Source of the DNA: Datura wrightii
Lineage: Eukaryota > Streptophyta > Magnoliopsida > Solanales > Solanaceae
Assembly: GCA_035772735.1 (NCBI GenBank)
Contig: JASDFA010000016.1
Coordinates: forward strand, 147,572,501 to 147,636,500
DNA: 64,000 nucleotides
Direction: 5' to 3'
Shown here: positions 24,511-35,660 of the stretch, piece by piece
How positions within the stretch are numbered: position 1 is the first letter of the stretch
Layout: the number at the start of each line of letters is the position of its first letter
The notes under the pieces: model-generated
What the model was told of the DNA's origin: nothing
What the model saw: only the letters and a program-made list of their open reading frames with translations
Database searches by the model: none
Program-made: the position numbers and the translations under genes

Positions 24511-25400
24511 TCAATTTCTGTTGTAAATGAGTTCCCTGAGGTCTTTCTAGAGGATTTGGTTGGAATTCCTCCTGAAAGGGAGATATATTTTGCTATTGAT
24601 CTACTTCTAGGTACTCAGCCTATGTTTATCCCTCCTTATAAAATGGATCTAGTAGAGCTTAGGGAATTGATGGAGCAGTTGAGAGATCTGCTCGACAAGG
24701 GATTCATTCGACCTAGTGTATCTCCTTGAGGTGCACCAGTGCTCTTTGTGAGAAAGAAAGATGGGTCGTTAAGAATGTGTATTGATTACTAGTAGTTGAA
24801 TAAGGTTACGATTAAGAACAAGTACCCACTTCCCAGGATTGATGACCTATTTGATCAGTTACAGGGTGCTAGATGCTTCTCAAACATTGATTTGAGATGG
24901 GTTACCATTAGTTACGGGTTAAGAAAGTTGATATCCCTAAGACTACCTTCAAAACAAGATATGGCCATTATGAGTTCTTGGTGATGTCATTTCGGCTTAC
25001 TAATGCCCCAATAGCTTTTGTGAATTTGATAAATAAGGTGTTTAGGCCCTTCCTTGATGTATTCATGATTCTCTTTATCAATGAAATCCTAATTTATTCA
25101 CGATCAGAGGCTGAGCATGCTGATCACCTGAGAGTTGTGTTACAGACTCTTTAGGAGCACAAGTTGTACGCAAAATTTTCTAAGTATGAATTTTGGCTAA
25201 CATTTGTGGCTTACCTTGGTCATGTAATTACAGCTGAAGGTGTAAGAGTGGATAGTCCAAAGATAGAGACAGTAAAGAGTTGGACTAGACCCTTGAATCC
25301 TATAGAGGTTCGTAGTTTTCTAGGATTGGTAGGATACCATCGCAGATTTGTAGAAGGTTTTTCTACTATCTCCGCGCCATTTACAAAGTTGACTCATAAA
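24511..25400 (+). pseudogene. Element F reverse transcriptase, catalytically dead
   Basis: Motifs: FIPPYKMD, LLDKGFIRPSVSP, stop TGA at 24727-24729 (Trp of SPWG), VLFVRKKDGSLRMCIDY, stops TAG TAG at 24790-24795 (DYRQ), LNKVTIKNKYPLPRIDDLF. The catalytic FIDD motif reads FINE: AAT GAA at 25080-25085 replace both Asp codons. Further on: LYAKFSKYEFW, LGHVITAEGV and RSFLGLVGYHRRFVEGF, fairly intact from 25164. Confidence 0.9.
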
Positions 25401-25900
25401 GCAACTAAGTTTCAGTGGTCCGAGGCATGTGAGTGTAGTTTTCAGGAGTTGAAAAATAGGTTGACCTCAGCACCTGTCTTGACTCTTACAGAAGGTACAG
25501 AGGGTTATGTTATTTATTGTGATGCCTCCAGGATCAGCTTAGGCTGTGTTTTGATGCAACACAACAAAGTCATTGCCTATGCTTCAATGCAGCTGAGGAA
25601 GCACAAGCAGAATTACCCTACTCATGATCTAGAATTGGCAGCCGTGGTGTTCACTTTGAAGATCTGGCGTCACTACCTATATGGGGGTACATGTTGATAT
25701 TTTTACGGATCATATGAGCCTTCAGTACCTATTCCAGTAGAAGGAGTTGAATTTATGCCAAAAAAGGTTGTTAGAATTGTTGAAAGATCATGATGTTAGT
25801 ATCCTGTATCATCCGAGCAAGGAAAATGTTGTAGATGATGTGCCAAGTCGCAAATCTATGGGTAGATTGAGTCATATTCAGGTTGACAAGATTGAAATGA
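25401..25900 (+). pseudogene. Element F RNase H and tether
   Basis: Contiguous with the RT thumb in one open frame to 25697: FQELKNRLTSAPVLTL, then VIYCDASRISLGCVLMQHNK with the catalytic Asp, and THDLELAAVVFTLKIWRHYLYG. The frame then breaks at 'GGTCTGTTGATATT' near 25690 (extra bases). DHMSLQYLFQ and LLKDHDVSILYHPSK follow in another frame, with stops. Confidence 0.85.
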
Positions 25901-27200
25901 CAAAGACTCTACAATAGTTGGCTGACTTAAAGATTCGGTTATTGGATGCTGAAGATGGGGGTGTTATTATCCAAAACAAATTAAAATCTTCCTTGGTAGC
26001 AGAAGTTAATCAATGACAACATGAAGATTCAGAGTTAGTCTTACTGAGAGACAATATACTGCAGCAGAAGCAGAGCCAATTTGATTATGGACCCGATGAA
26101 GTTCTTATATACCAGGACCATCTATGTGTACTTAATATGGGTGAGCTATGGAAATAGATTATGAATGAATCTCATTACTCTCGATATTCATTACACCCAG
26201 GTACCACGAAGATGTATCGTGACCTGAGGCAGCTATATGGTGGAATTGCATGAAAAAGGACATTACAGGTCTTGGTGACTTAGCGTCCCAGTTGCCAGCA
26301 AGTGAAGGTCGAGCACCAGAGGCCTGGAGGTTTAGTGCAGGATATAGAAATTCCTGCCTGGAAATGGGAGGTGATTAATATGGATTTTATTGTAGGATTG
26401 ACTCGAGCGAGCAGGAAGCATGATTCTAACTAGGTAATGGTAGACAACTTAACTAAATTAGCTAACTTTTTTTCGGTCAGGACGACTTATGCCTTAGAGG
26501 ATTATGCCAGGCTTTATATACGGGAGATAGTTCACCTACATGGCATCATCCATTTCTTTGACAGAGGTGATCAGCTCACAGCAAACTTTTCTAGAAGTCT
26601 TTCAAGAAAGGCCTAGGCACTTAGATAAGCTTTAGTACCGCATCTCATCCTCAGACAGATGAACAAGCTGACCGCACCATTCAGACACTTGAAAATATGT
26701 TGCGTGCCTGTGTTTTAGATTTTAGCGGAAGTTGGGATGTTCATGTTTCCTTCATTAAGTTCATCTATAGTAAAAACTACCAGGCGAGGATTCAGATGGC
26801 CCCATATGAAGTTTTATATGGGCGAAACTATAGGTAGCCTGCGGGCTGGTTTGAACTCAATGAGGCAGAGTTATTAGGGCCATACTTAGTGCAACAGGCT
26901 ATTGACAAGGTGAAAATTATTAGAGATCGACTTTAGATGGCCGAAAGCAGGCAAAAGTCTTATGTGAATGTACGCCATTGAGCGCTGGAGTTTTTTGTTG
27001 ATGATTGGGTCTTCCTAATAGTGTATCCTATGATTAGCGTCATGTGATTTGACCGAAAGGGCAGGCTGAGCCCTAGATGTTGGGCCTTATTGAGTTATAC
27101 ACAATATAGGCAAAGTATCCTATGAGTTGGAGTTGCCACCAGAGCTAGCGACAGTCCACCCAATATTTCATGTATCGATTGTAGAAGTGTATAGGAGACC
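25901..27200 (+). pseudogene. Element F integrase, heavily mutated
   Basis: The zinc region near 26170-26300 ends in a changed CxxC (CQQVK). The core is partly readable: IPAWKWEVINMDFIVGLTRA, then a stop, VDNLTKLANFF (Arg to Asn after the first Asp), HGIIHFFDRGDQLTANF (second Asp kept), and ADRTIQTLENMLRACVLDF. The C-terminal part around 26830-27050 has numerous stops and frame changes. Identity is clear; no long open stretch remains. Confidence 0.83.
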
Positions 27201-27211
27201 CAACCCGTGTT

Positions 27212-27421
27212 ATGTCTGACAATGATGTCCTCAATTATAAGAAAATGAGCTACACTGAGGTCCCAGTTGCTATTCTTGACAGGCAAGTCAGGAAACTTCA
27301 GCACAAAGAATTCACCTTGGTTAAAGTATCATGGAAAAGCAATAACATTGAGGAAGTAACTTGGGAGGCTGAGGAGGAAATAAGGAAGAAATATCCTTAC
27401 CTATTCACAATGTCGACGTGA
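27212..27421 (+). pseudogene. Element F chromodomain
   Basis: An open 69-codon stretch carries the integrase-linked chromodomain: TEVPVAILDRQVRKLQHKEFTLVKVSW, then EEVTWEAEEEIRKKYPYLF and a natural stop. The usual aromatic positions (SW, TW) are present. It is uninterrupted while the rest of pol has many stops, probably because it is short rather than because it is selected. The ATG at 27212 is incidental; in the family the domain is fused to integrase. Confidence 0.85.
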
Positions 27422-27511
27422 CATCAAGGTATATGTTTGATACCTAAGTTACGGAGTAACTATTTTGAAGCATGTTAAGCGAAATTAATTTCCATTTTGG
27501 GATGAATGTTC

Positions 27512-27528
27512 CTAAGGGGGAGGGAGAA
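27512..27528 (+). other. Polypurine tract of element F
   Basis: AAGGGGGAGGGAGAA immediately precedes the 3' LTR start TGTTACATCTTG at 27529. Confidence 0.85.
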
Positions 27529-30178
27529 TGTTACATCTTGAAAATATTTTTGGTGATTATTTGATGTTTGTATGCTAGATTAAGGGGAGTACGAATTTTA
27601 TATTGGTCGTAGATAACAAGGAAAATGTGTACGAACGGAACAACGAAGAGTATGTGAAGTTCATAAGTAAGGGTCAACTTTAAACGATCATATCTCCCAA
27701 TATATAATGAATTAAAAATTTAGAATATCAAACCTCTCATCAATCATAGTTCGAAATAAAAATTTATAGGTGTTTTATGGTGGCACTACCGAGCAGTGAT
27801 GTGCCCACTGCCCTAAAATCGGCCACCGCCCAAACACCTTACTATTTTAAGTTTTGTGCTATGAGATCATTTTCAACATTTCTAGATTTGAAGTGCTTGC
27901 TTATCCTCTAAAATCCTCTCAAATTTCCAGAAACAACTAAAGAAAGCACCAAGCCTAAGAAATCAAGAGGAATCCCTCAAGGAAACACCATCAAAACTCA
28001 AGCAAAAGTCCATGGAAGTGAAGGCAACATTTTGGTGAAGTTGTTGCTACCTTGTAGTTGCGTTTTGGCAGTGTTGTTGTGGTGACTTTTCTGCATTTCT
28101 GAATCATTTCTAAGATACATATATGCTCCCTCTTCATAGGGATTAAACACAAGTATAAAAGGTAAGAATTCTACTACTAACCTTTCTTGAATTCGTGATT
28201 AAAGGACTAGAAGTTGGAGGTGAGTTTGGTATGTTGGTGAACTATTTTTGTTTTGTATTGGATAGCAAGGTTGTTGTGTTTTTGAACAAGAAGTTGAGGT
28301 CAATTACTCCTATTTATAAAAAAGAACAAACCCTCAGGGAAAGGTAAGTATTTCTAGCATACAAACTTGCAAGAATCTTAGTTTGAAACTAGTAGTTAGG
28401 TGCCAAAGTTTGGCTGCCATTCTTTGGAGCGACTTTGCTGAATGTTCCTGCTCATTTTTGAAGGTTTTTGTAGTTGTATATTACTGGTAATATACTCCAC
28501 GTTGAAGGGATATGGTTACAAAGGAATTTAGGTAATTTACTACTTCAATTCTTTTCTTAAAGGTGTGTAGAACAAGTTGTAGTATTATGCTAAAATGTTA
28601 CTTTGTGTGTTGTTTTTGTGTCTGTTGTTTGTGTGATGTTTTTACTGCATATATTGGCCTAAAATGGCCTTGTCAATTGGTTACAAACTCAATTAATTTA
28701 AGGGGATATGTTTTGATTGTTGAAAGAAATAAACAACAGAAGAAAACTCGCCGAAAAAAGGTATGTAAGGCGCCTCGTTCATCACTCTTTTAAGCATGAT
28801 TCATGCGTTGTGAATTGAATGATCTAGAAACCTCTTTACAAGTCTTGAGGCAGTATTTTAAGCTTCAGTTTAAGCTTTAATGTTTCATGTTTTATTGAGC
28901 TTAAATGTTAAGATTATTCCTAGCTTAAGTGAGGCATTTAAAGTGTGATATTGTATTGATAGTTGTCGTAGTTGTACATCGAGTTTGAGACCCCTCAGCG
29001 TGGGAAATTTTAGTTGGTCCTTACTGTATCTTATATATATGTCTGTGTGATTTTAAATGTGTTTAAAGGTCTGTTTGCTAACAGAAATTGGTGAAAGAGC
29101 CAAGATGATGATGTGTAAATTTTAAGCCAAGTAAAGATGTCGCAAACTTTTAAGGGTTAACAAGCTTATTTAATTAGGATTGCCTTGTTTCATTGTCCTT
29201 TATCTTATGCATATGTTGTGAAATATTCCCAGCGAAGGGGAGATTTCATAATCCCTTTCCCTTAGGACAAATGATAAGCTAGCGAGTCTCTAATCTCTAA
29301 GTCCCTTTGAACACAATCTATAAATCTTGTTAAAACTCTTAGGTCATCCACAATTCCATATGATTTATACAAGTTTTGAATACATACATTTAAGAGCTAT
29401 TTTCTAGCTTGACATGTTATATGTGCTCACTTGCAGTTATTTTTACCCAGGTGTGATACACTGGCTGAACGAATTTTATATGGATTTTATGGTCGGCTGG
29501 TCACCGGCATTTTAGTTATAGTGTTTATTGTGAATTAGATGGTTGTATTTACACTTCAATTTTGAGTTATTGTCAAGTTTTGATTTTCAAGATTTCAGGT
29601 TGTTACTATTCCTCATTTCTGGCTCAGTTATCATTGTGATCTTATATGTTTATGGTTTTTAGCCCTACATACTAGTACATTTTATTCATACTGACATCCC
29701 TTCATCTGAGGACCCATCCTGCAATTGTGTTGTAGGTACAGGCTGAGGCTAAGATCATCAAATATAATAGGAGCCAAATTTCAGCAAAATGGTGGCATGC
29801 TTCTCTCTTCTAGGAACCATGTCCTAGGTTTGACTATTTTGAGTTTTGTGTAGAGTAGGAGTAGTCCGGGGCCCTGTCCTGTGCATTTCAATTTGCTTAC
29901 TGTATAGAGGCTAATGTGGACTAGTTTGTATAGTAGTTTTGGTTGTGTAGTTGTGTTGGATTTCCATTACTATGTTTAGCTTTATTACAGCCTTGTTGGC
30001 TTGCCAGATTGCTTTTTAGTCATTATTGAGACCTTATGGGTCCAGTATTTATATTGTTGGTTGTGATAGGTGGCTTGTTCGACCTTAGTGTTACATTTTC
30101 AAATGCTATATAGCCGGTTTCTCAATCAATCATGAATCGAGTGCCAGTTGCGCCCTACCCCAGTTTTGTAGCGTAACA
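27529..30178 (+). repeat. Element F 3' LTR, complete (2,650 bp)
   Basis: From TGTTACATCTTG to TAGCGTAACA. It preserves the region missing from the 5' copy (29657-30178), including 'ctgaggctaagatcatc' and the terminal 'gttttgtagcgtaaca'. Right duplication TCTTC at 30179-30183. Confidence 0.9.
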
Positions 30179-30700
30179 TCTTCGACCTCATTCAACACCC
30201 CAATCAAGATCTGCGGCTCCTCCTGGATTCTCCTCTTTGGGTTCCCCTTCGATGTCAAGGTGCAACCCTGCTCATAAATCTCTTTTGAGCCCGACACACC
30301 CCATCGAATAACTTATTTCTCTACAGCTGGAGTGGTTTCATCACTAGCCTTTTTCACCCCTTTATTGGACTCCTCATCTCTAGTGCCCTCATCACCGGAG
30401 CCATCTTTCACATTTGAGCCACTTCCTAACTCACTCTATTGTGCACCCGCTCCTTCTTTAGACTGGGGAGCTGCTATCGGAGTGGCCGAAGGTACCATGG
30501 CTCTAGATTTGCTTATTCCCGAGTGGTTTGGGGCTCATCATTGTCATCTGTTTTAATATCATAATTCTCTACTGAACCACTAGGTGTGTTTGTCTCTTTC
30601 TATGATGCAGAAGCCTCATCCCTTAGAGCTCTCCTGGCTGTTATTTCTTTTCGGACCCTTTTGTCTTATGGATTCTGGCTAGATTGTCCCTATCGTGGAA
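30179..30700 (-). pseudogene. Element G 'putative plant transposon protein', N-terminal part
   Basis: Minus strand reads VIRWGVSGSKEIYEQGCT, then KRRIQEEPQILIGVLNEVE up to the F insertion. Removing F and one 5-base duplication makes the next codons EDLKRPFELYDF in frame, so this is the missing upstream half of the ORF at 18990-20563. An in-frame TAA occurs near 30310. Farther upstream the sequence is low-complexity (Ser/Pro/Glu-like) with frame breaks; the true start is not clear. Confidence 0.7.
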
Positions 30701-32171
30701 TTGTACCTGTAAAGGTAATCAAAAATGTGTAAGAAAAATTCATCTGCATTTTCATACTATGACTTGTACTATGGAGGTACGATTCGTACTGTGTGTCATG
30801 ACATTTAGATCTGAAGGTACAACTCCTTAGTATGACTCGTATCATAGTGGTACAATTCATATTAAGGGTCGTGAGATTGGCTTCTGCAAGTACCATTTTC
30901 TTCTTCTCATTATGACTCAATAATACGACTCATGGTGATACCATAAGTTGTACTGACATCTATACCAAAAATTTTACGTTTGGTCTTATTAGATTGTCCC
31001 AATGGACCATCCTACAAGTCGTGATGAGATATCATAAGTTGTAGGATGGCTCGTAAAGCCTATCCTCAACCCCCTGTGCTCAATCAATTCAATAAAATTA
31101 GCAAGTTCTGGGGTGGTTACTCAGACTTCACCATCCCATATATTCATGAGCTACATTTTACACACTTTCATCGATTATTTGATCCATTTACTCTAATTCA
31201 CAATCTCAACTCTTTCTCACAGTCAAGGAGCTTATTAATTCCAATTTTATATGGCCAATATGATTGTGCAACCCATTCATGGCAATTTACATCTTGGGGT
31301 ATCAAAAATCTGACACCCCATTGCTGTTAGACAGAGAAACCCAATGCTACACGAATTTTTTTTAAAATATTTTCTTGTTACTTCAAGTGAATTTAAGTTC
31401 TTCCTTGTTGTCTAGGGTTTTGATCAAATTCCCTTCACTTGTGCTTGAGTTGGGTGGAATTACGGAGGGGAGATCATGCGATTGAGTGTGTTAGTGAGTT
31501 GTGAGATGAATTAGTTTGGGTTTTGTGTCTTAAATAAGTAGGGAAGGTTTTTAAAATTACCAATGTTGAGTCAGGTCACATGGGTCAACTACTTTAAAAT
31601 TTTTACCACGACTTCTACCAAAGAGACCTACGACTCGTCCCTTCCTCTCGTACCTTAGGAGCAGGCTACTTACCTGGGAACCTATAAACACTAAGTATGA
31701 CTCATACCAAGATGATACAATTCATACCAATGGTCGTAGGTCAAGACTTCTGCACTTTAGCATTTGGAGAAGTCCATCACAACAATGAGTACTACGACTC
31801 GTACAATGAATGTACGGTTCGTAGTGACTAACCATAGTGTGAACTTTGCACATTCTTAGGTTCAGTTCCTCAGAATGGCTAGGACTACGAGCCATGACAT
31901 TATCTTACGATCTGTAAACATGGCTCGTAATCCTGGTCTACAACTCTATTTTCAGTTTTTTTCCCGATCGCACCTGCACACTTCAACACACATGAGTCCT
32001 TTAAAGTATAAATAAAACAAAACACTTGGATCTTGTCCAAAGAAGAGAGTGATTTAATATTGTAACACGACTCGGGAAGTTTGGCTACTTAGACTTTGCA
32101 AAACTATCCCATGGTTTCCTCCCATGCAGCTCCTAATTAACATTGTGGCACAATGGAGGTATCTTGACTAA
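30701..32171 (-). other. Element G spacer between integrase and extra ORF
   Basis: No gene recognised. Contains scattered TACGACTCGTA-like words (near 30780, 30830, 30915, 31630, 31800), often as partial palindromes such as GTACGATTCGTAC. The small open frames in the stretch, including one at 31046-31330, have no family resemblance. Spacers of this kind separate pol from the extra ORF in Athila/Tat elements. Confidence 0.5.
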
Positions 32172-33144
32172 TCAGACTTCATTAAGATACACCGAATGAA
32201 TTACGTTTGCCTCATCGATGGTTCCCAAGTATTGCTTCATCCTTTGGTAATTCACTTTGAGCCTCTTTTCATCTTGATTTTCTAGCTCAATTTCTCCATA
32301 AGGTAACACCTGCACCACCCTATATGGTTCCATCCATTTGGACTTCAACTTGCCTAGAAGCAAGTGGAGCCTCTAATTAATCAACAAAACCAAGTCACCA
32401 ACATTGAAGTCCTGCTTCTCAATCTTTTGGTCTTAGTACAACTTCATCCTTTCTTTGTAAATAGTTGCACTTTCATATGCTCAGAGTCGGAATTCATCCA
32501 ACTCATTTAGCTAATCAAACCTTAACTTGGAGGCTTCACTTTACTCCATATTCAACCTCTTGAGCACCCATAACACCTTGTACTCAAGATTTATAGGCAG
32601 ATTCAACGCCTTGCCAAACACAAGCTAATATGGAGAAGTACCAATGGAGGTCTTAAACATTGTCCTTTATGCACAAAATGCATTCCCTAACTTCCTAGAA
32701 CAATCCGTTTGATTTATGTTCACTGCCTTTACCAGGAATGTCTTGATCTCCCAGTTGGAGACCTCTACTTGCCCACTCAATTGAGAATAATAGGATTTTT
32801 CCACCTTACACTTCAAACCACATTTTTCTAGGAGAGCCTTGAAGAGACGATTGCAGAAGTGCTAGCCCCCATCACTAATAATGGCTCTGGGAGTACCAAA
32901 TCTTGCAAAGATATTCTTTCTCAGAAAATATATGACACTCTTACCTTCATTGTTGGGGAGTGCAACATCCTCCAGCCAGTTCCAAACGTAGTTTACAGCA
33001 ACCAAAATATACTTCATTGCATAAGATCTCAGGAAGGGCCCATTGATATCAATACCCCATATGTTAAAAACTCAACTTCTAGGATTGGGGTCAGTTGTAG
33101 CTCATGCTTACTAGTTATTCCCCCTTGTCGTTGGCATTGTTCAC
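32172..33144 (-). pseudogene. Element G integrase core and C-terminus (Athila/Tat type)
   Basis: Minus strand, from 33144: CQRQGGITSKHE, a frame change, YILVAVNYVWNW, FGTPRAIISDGGQHF (second catalytic Asp present), EKSYYSQLSGQVE (Glu region), VFGKALNLPINLEYKV, and the end GKLKSKWMEPYRVVQVLPYGEIELEN ... RMKQYLG. This is the Athila/Tat-style integrase C-terminus, without a chromodomain. It has several stops (TAG where relatives have Trp or Gln). The zinc-finger half is at 39839-39955, displaced by H. Confidence 0.85.
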
Positions 33145-34822
33145 TAATGAATTGGAAACTTACCCACTCTTTAGGCTCCTAAGCATGAGTTTTTGCCTAT
33201 TTTTCGAGTCGTTTATGTGGATTTTATGCTCTTTCTTTTTGATTCTTTATAGGTACTTCACGTGAATGGAGAAAGCATGAAATCGAGCAACACACATGAA
33301 GTTTGAGATGGAATTTGATGAGTTCGCATATGAAGGAGAGGAGCCAAAGATAATGGAAGATTTGAGTTCAAGAGGAGGTATGAGGACATGCTTTAAATCG
33401 GCCAAGTGCGGATCCGAAAGGGCGAAATGCGGGCAAAACACTGAAGTTACTACCCAGACTAGCTAACCAACTCGCTCTTTGCAAGTTGGCACTGGCTATT
33501 TTTCGGTGGTTCACAGGTTGGCACCGACTATTCGCAGGTTGGCAATGGCTGTTCACAGGTTGGCACTGGCTGCTTGCAGGTTGGCACCAGCTATTCGTAG
33601 ATTGGCATCGGCTGTTCGCAGGATGGCGCCAGCTGTTCGCAATTTGGCACCGGTTATTCGCAGTTCGAAAGGCGAGTTACCCAATTTCGCTAATGGAAGG
33701 GAAAAAATGTCCAAAAAGTTTCCCATAGATCCAAGAAGCCTCCAAGGGCACTTTTGGATGGTTGTGCACGCAAAGTACATATATTTTATAACCCCCATTG
33801 TACACAACTGAGGAGGGCATTCAATCATTCATTCATCTATATTTCATCTTTTTTCATAGAAGTTTTGAGTAGAATTATTCCCACCGTGTAATTGTAGAGT
33901 TAGATAGTAATTTTCTTCTTGTTTTTTCCTTAACCCATTTTGGGGGAATTCTGCCATTGTTGTAAAAGCTTGTAAATCAAATTTGTGAAGCTAATGTGAT
34001 GAATGTGAGGGAAATCTTCTTGGTATCTTCTCTCTACCTTTAAGTATGCTTGATTAATTTGCTAGCTAGAGGTATATTCATGGTGGGTTTATTAATTAGA
34101 CTGAGTTTTGATAAATTTCTCTTGGATTTTCATTGAAATTGTTGATCTATTATCTTCTCCCAAGTTATAATTGCTAAAATTGATGGTTTGCAAACATGAA
34201 TTGTTCTTTACTTTTCTTGCTTTTTCTTGTGTAGGAAAGGTGACAATTGGGTGAGAAGATAATAGTGAGGAATTGGAGTATTTGTATGTGGGATTAAGCT
34301 AGTGATAGTTAAAGTCCACATTTTCACTCCATTAAAGATCAAGGATAGAAATAGCTAGTCCTTCCTCAAGCTTGTGTGGTTGATTACTTGAATTGGCTTT
34401 GGAGTTTGAAAGAACTCAGCATAAACATTCTTATAGTTGAAAAACACAAGAATGTTAATTATCCACCGCTATCTATGCTAATTTCGAGTTTAATTCATTG
34501 AAGAAAATCACAATTTAGTTGTGATCTTGTGTATTGAATGCCGCTAGCCATATCACTTGCGATTGGAACAATAGAAATTCCCTCCCCCCCCCCACATAGT
34601 TTTTATTTAGAATTAGATAATGTTTTTCCCTTTAATTTTCCCCCAAGTTTAGTTTTCAAATATTGAACAATTATGTGTTCTAGTATGAATTAGTTTATAA
34701 CTTTTGAACTATTGACTCAATTCTTTGTGGGATTTGACCCCGACATCCATCGAGATATTTGTTTTGATACAACGACCGTTTATGCTGTTTTGTAAAAGAG
34801 GAGTGTAGTTCGAACATTATAA
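33145..34822 (+). repeat. Element H 5' LTR (1,678 bp)
   Basis: Starts TAATGAATTGG (TG changed to TA) and runs to 'gaacattataa'. Aligns with 38192-39838 throughout, including 'aggctcctaagcatgag', the 21-base repeat array, and the U5 end 'tgggatttgaccccgacatcc'. The two copies differ at roughly one base in ten to fifteen by eye. Confidence 0.9.
33515..33661 (+). repeat. 21-base minisatellite, 7 units (H 5' LTR)
   Basis: Seven consecutive 21-base units with consensus AGGTTGGCACCGGCTGTTCGC, ending at the shared AGTTCG. Because 21 is divisible by three, every frame encodes a heptapeptide repeat, which creates long but meaningless open frames on both strands. The other LTR of H has six units. Confidence 0.95.
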
Positions 34823-34826
34823 AAAA

Positions 34827-34842
34827 TGGCGCTATTGCTAGG
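34827..34842 (+). other. Primer-binding site of element H (tRNA-Asp-like)
   Basis: TGGCGCTATTGCTAGG follows the LTR after four A. It matches the Athila-type site TGGCGCCGTTGCCGGG, complementary to the tRNA-Asp 3' end, with three changes. Distinct from the Met-tRNA sites of the chromoviruses here. Confidence 0.8.
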
Positions 34843-34898
34843 TAATTAAGTTGTGATAAGACATTAGTTATTTACTGATTCGAGCTAGTTTTGCATTT

Positions 34899-35660
34899 TT
34901 GTTTTACATCTTGTTTTGTTTTTACTTTTGTTTTTGTTTTTGTTTGTTTGTAGTTATATCACATCGTGGAAACCCTTATCATAACGACTCATGTCTCTAT
35001 TGTGGAGGACCACACTATTGGCAAGATTGGAAATATGCCCCTATAAGGGAGATAAGTGCACCTTCTCTTTCTTATGATGGGTATAGATGCACATTATGAG
35101 GTAGTCAGAGGAGACATTGGGATGGATGACCAAATGGGGTCATTTCTCATTATAGTGGCTATGATAGATGTTGTGCTCCTAAGCTTGATAGGAATGAAGC
35201 CATGGCAAGTGAGGGAAGTAGAAATATAGATGGGCGTATGGAAGCCATGCTCCAAGCCTTTTTGGAGCGGGAGTCTAATGCTGAAAAGAATGCCAACCCC
35301 TCGATGCCCATGGAATCATCAACTCTTCAAGAAGAAAGTTGTAAATTTCTACAAGAAGAAGTGGAGTAGACATTTAGGAGCATAACAAGAAGAAGTGAAC
35401 AGTGGGGCATAACTCAACTTGACTCATGGGAGGAAGCTCAAAATAATAATGAAGAAGGAGTCAAGGTGAACTTTGAAGAAGTCATAGAGTTATGCCAACC
35501 AACCAACATTGCAAAAATGCAAGATGCCAAGGTTGAAGAAGTGACACTAGAGCCTCCAAATGACATCCAACAAACCATGCTCAAGGAATCTAGTGCACTT
35601 GGGAAAGAGGATGTCAAGCAAGAACTATGCTTAAAAGGAAGTTGAGGAGGACGATCAAGT
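34899..35660 (+). pseudogene. Element H gag-like remnant
   Basis: An interrupted reading frame: SCLYCGGPHYWQDW (a CxxC...H zinc-like motif near 34985-35030), stops near 35097 and 35130, then EAMASEGSRNIDGRMEAMLQAF and ESSTLQEESCKFLQEE, followed by an acidic Glu/Val-rich stretch to about 35645. The motif and composition suggest the N-terminal protein of a non-autonomous Athila/Tat-like element. I do not recognise a capsid domain. Confidence 0.5.

Larger units (their letters stand above)
20564..30178 (+). mobile_element. Element F: Ty3/gypsy chromovirus, inactive
   Basis: LTR, gag, protease, RT, RNase H, integrase, chromodomain, purine tract, LTR on the plus strand. The flanks are TATTC (20559-20563) and TCTTC (30179-30183), a 5-base duplication with one difference. 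Its LTR (start TGTTACATCTTG) is unrelated to A, D or E. Key damage: the 5' LTR lacks its last ~520 bases and the primer site, RT catalytic DD is NE, and there are many stops. It interrupts G's ORF. Confidence 0.92.

Noticed and set aside
31046..31330. 94-codon plus-strand frame in the G spacer
   Set aside because: No recognisable motifs and opposite to G's orientation; treated as chance.
33515..33661. CRISPR-like array
   Set aside because: Units are contiguous with no spacers, and the context is a plant LTR.
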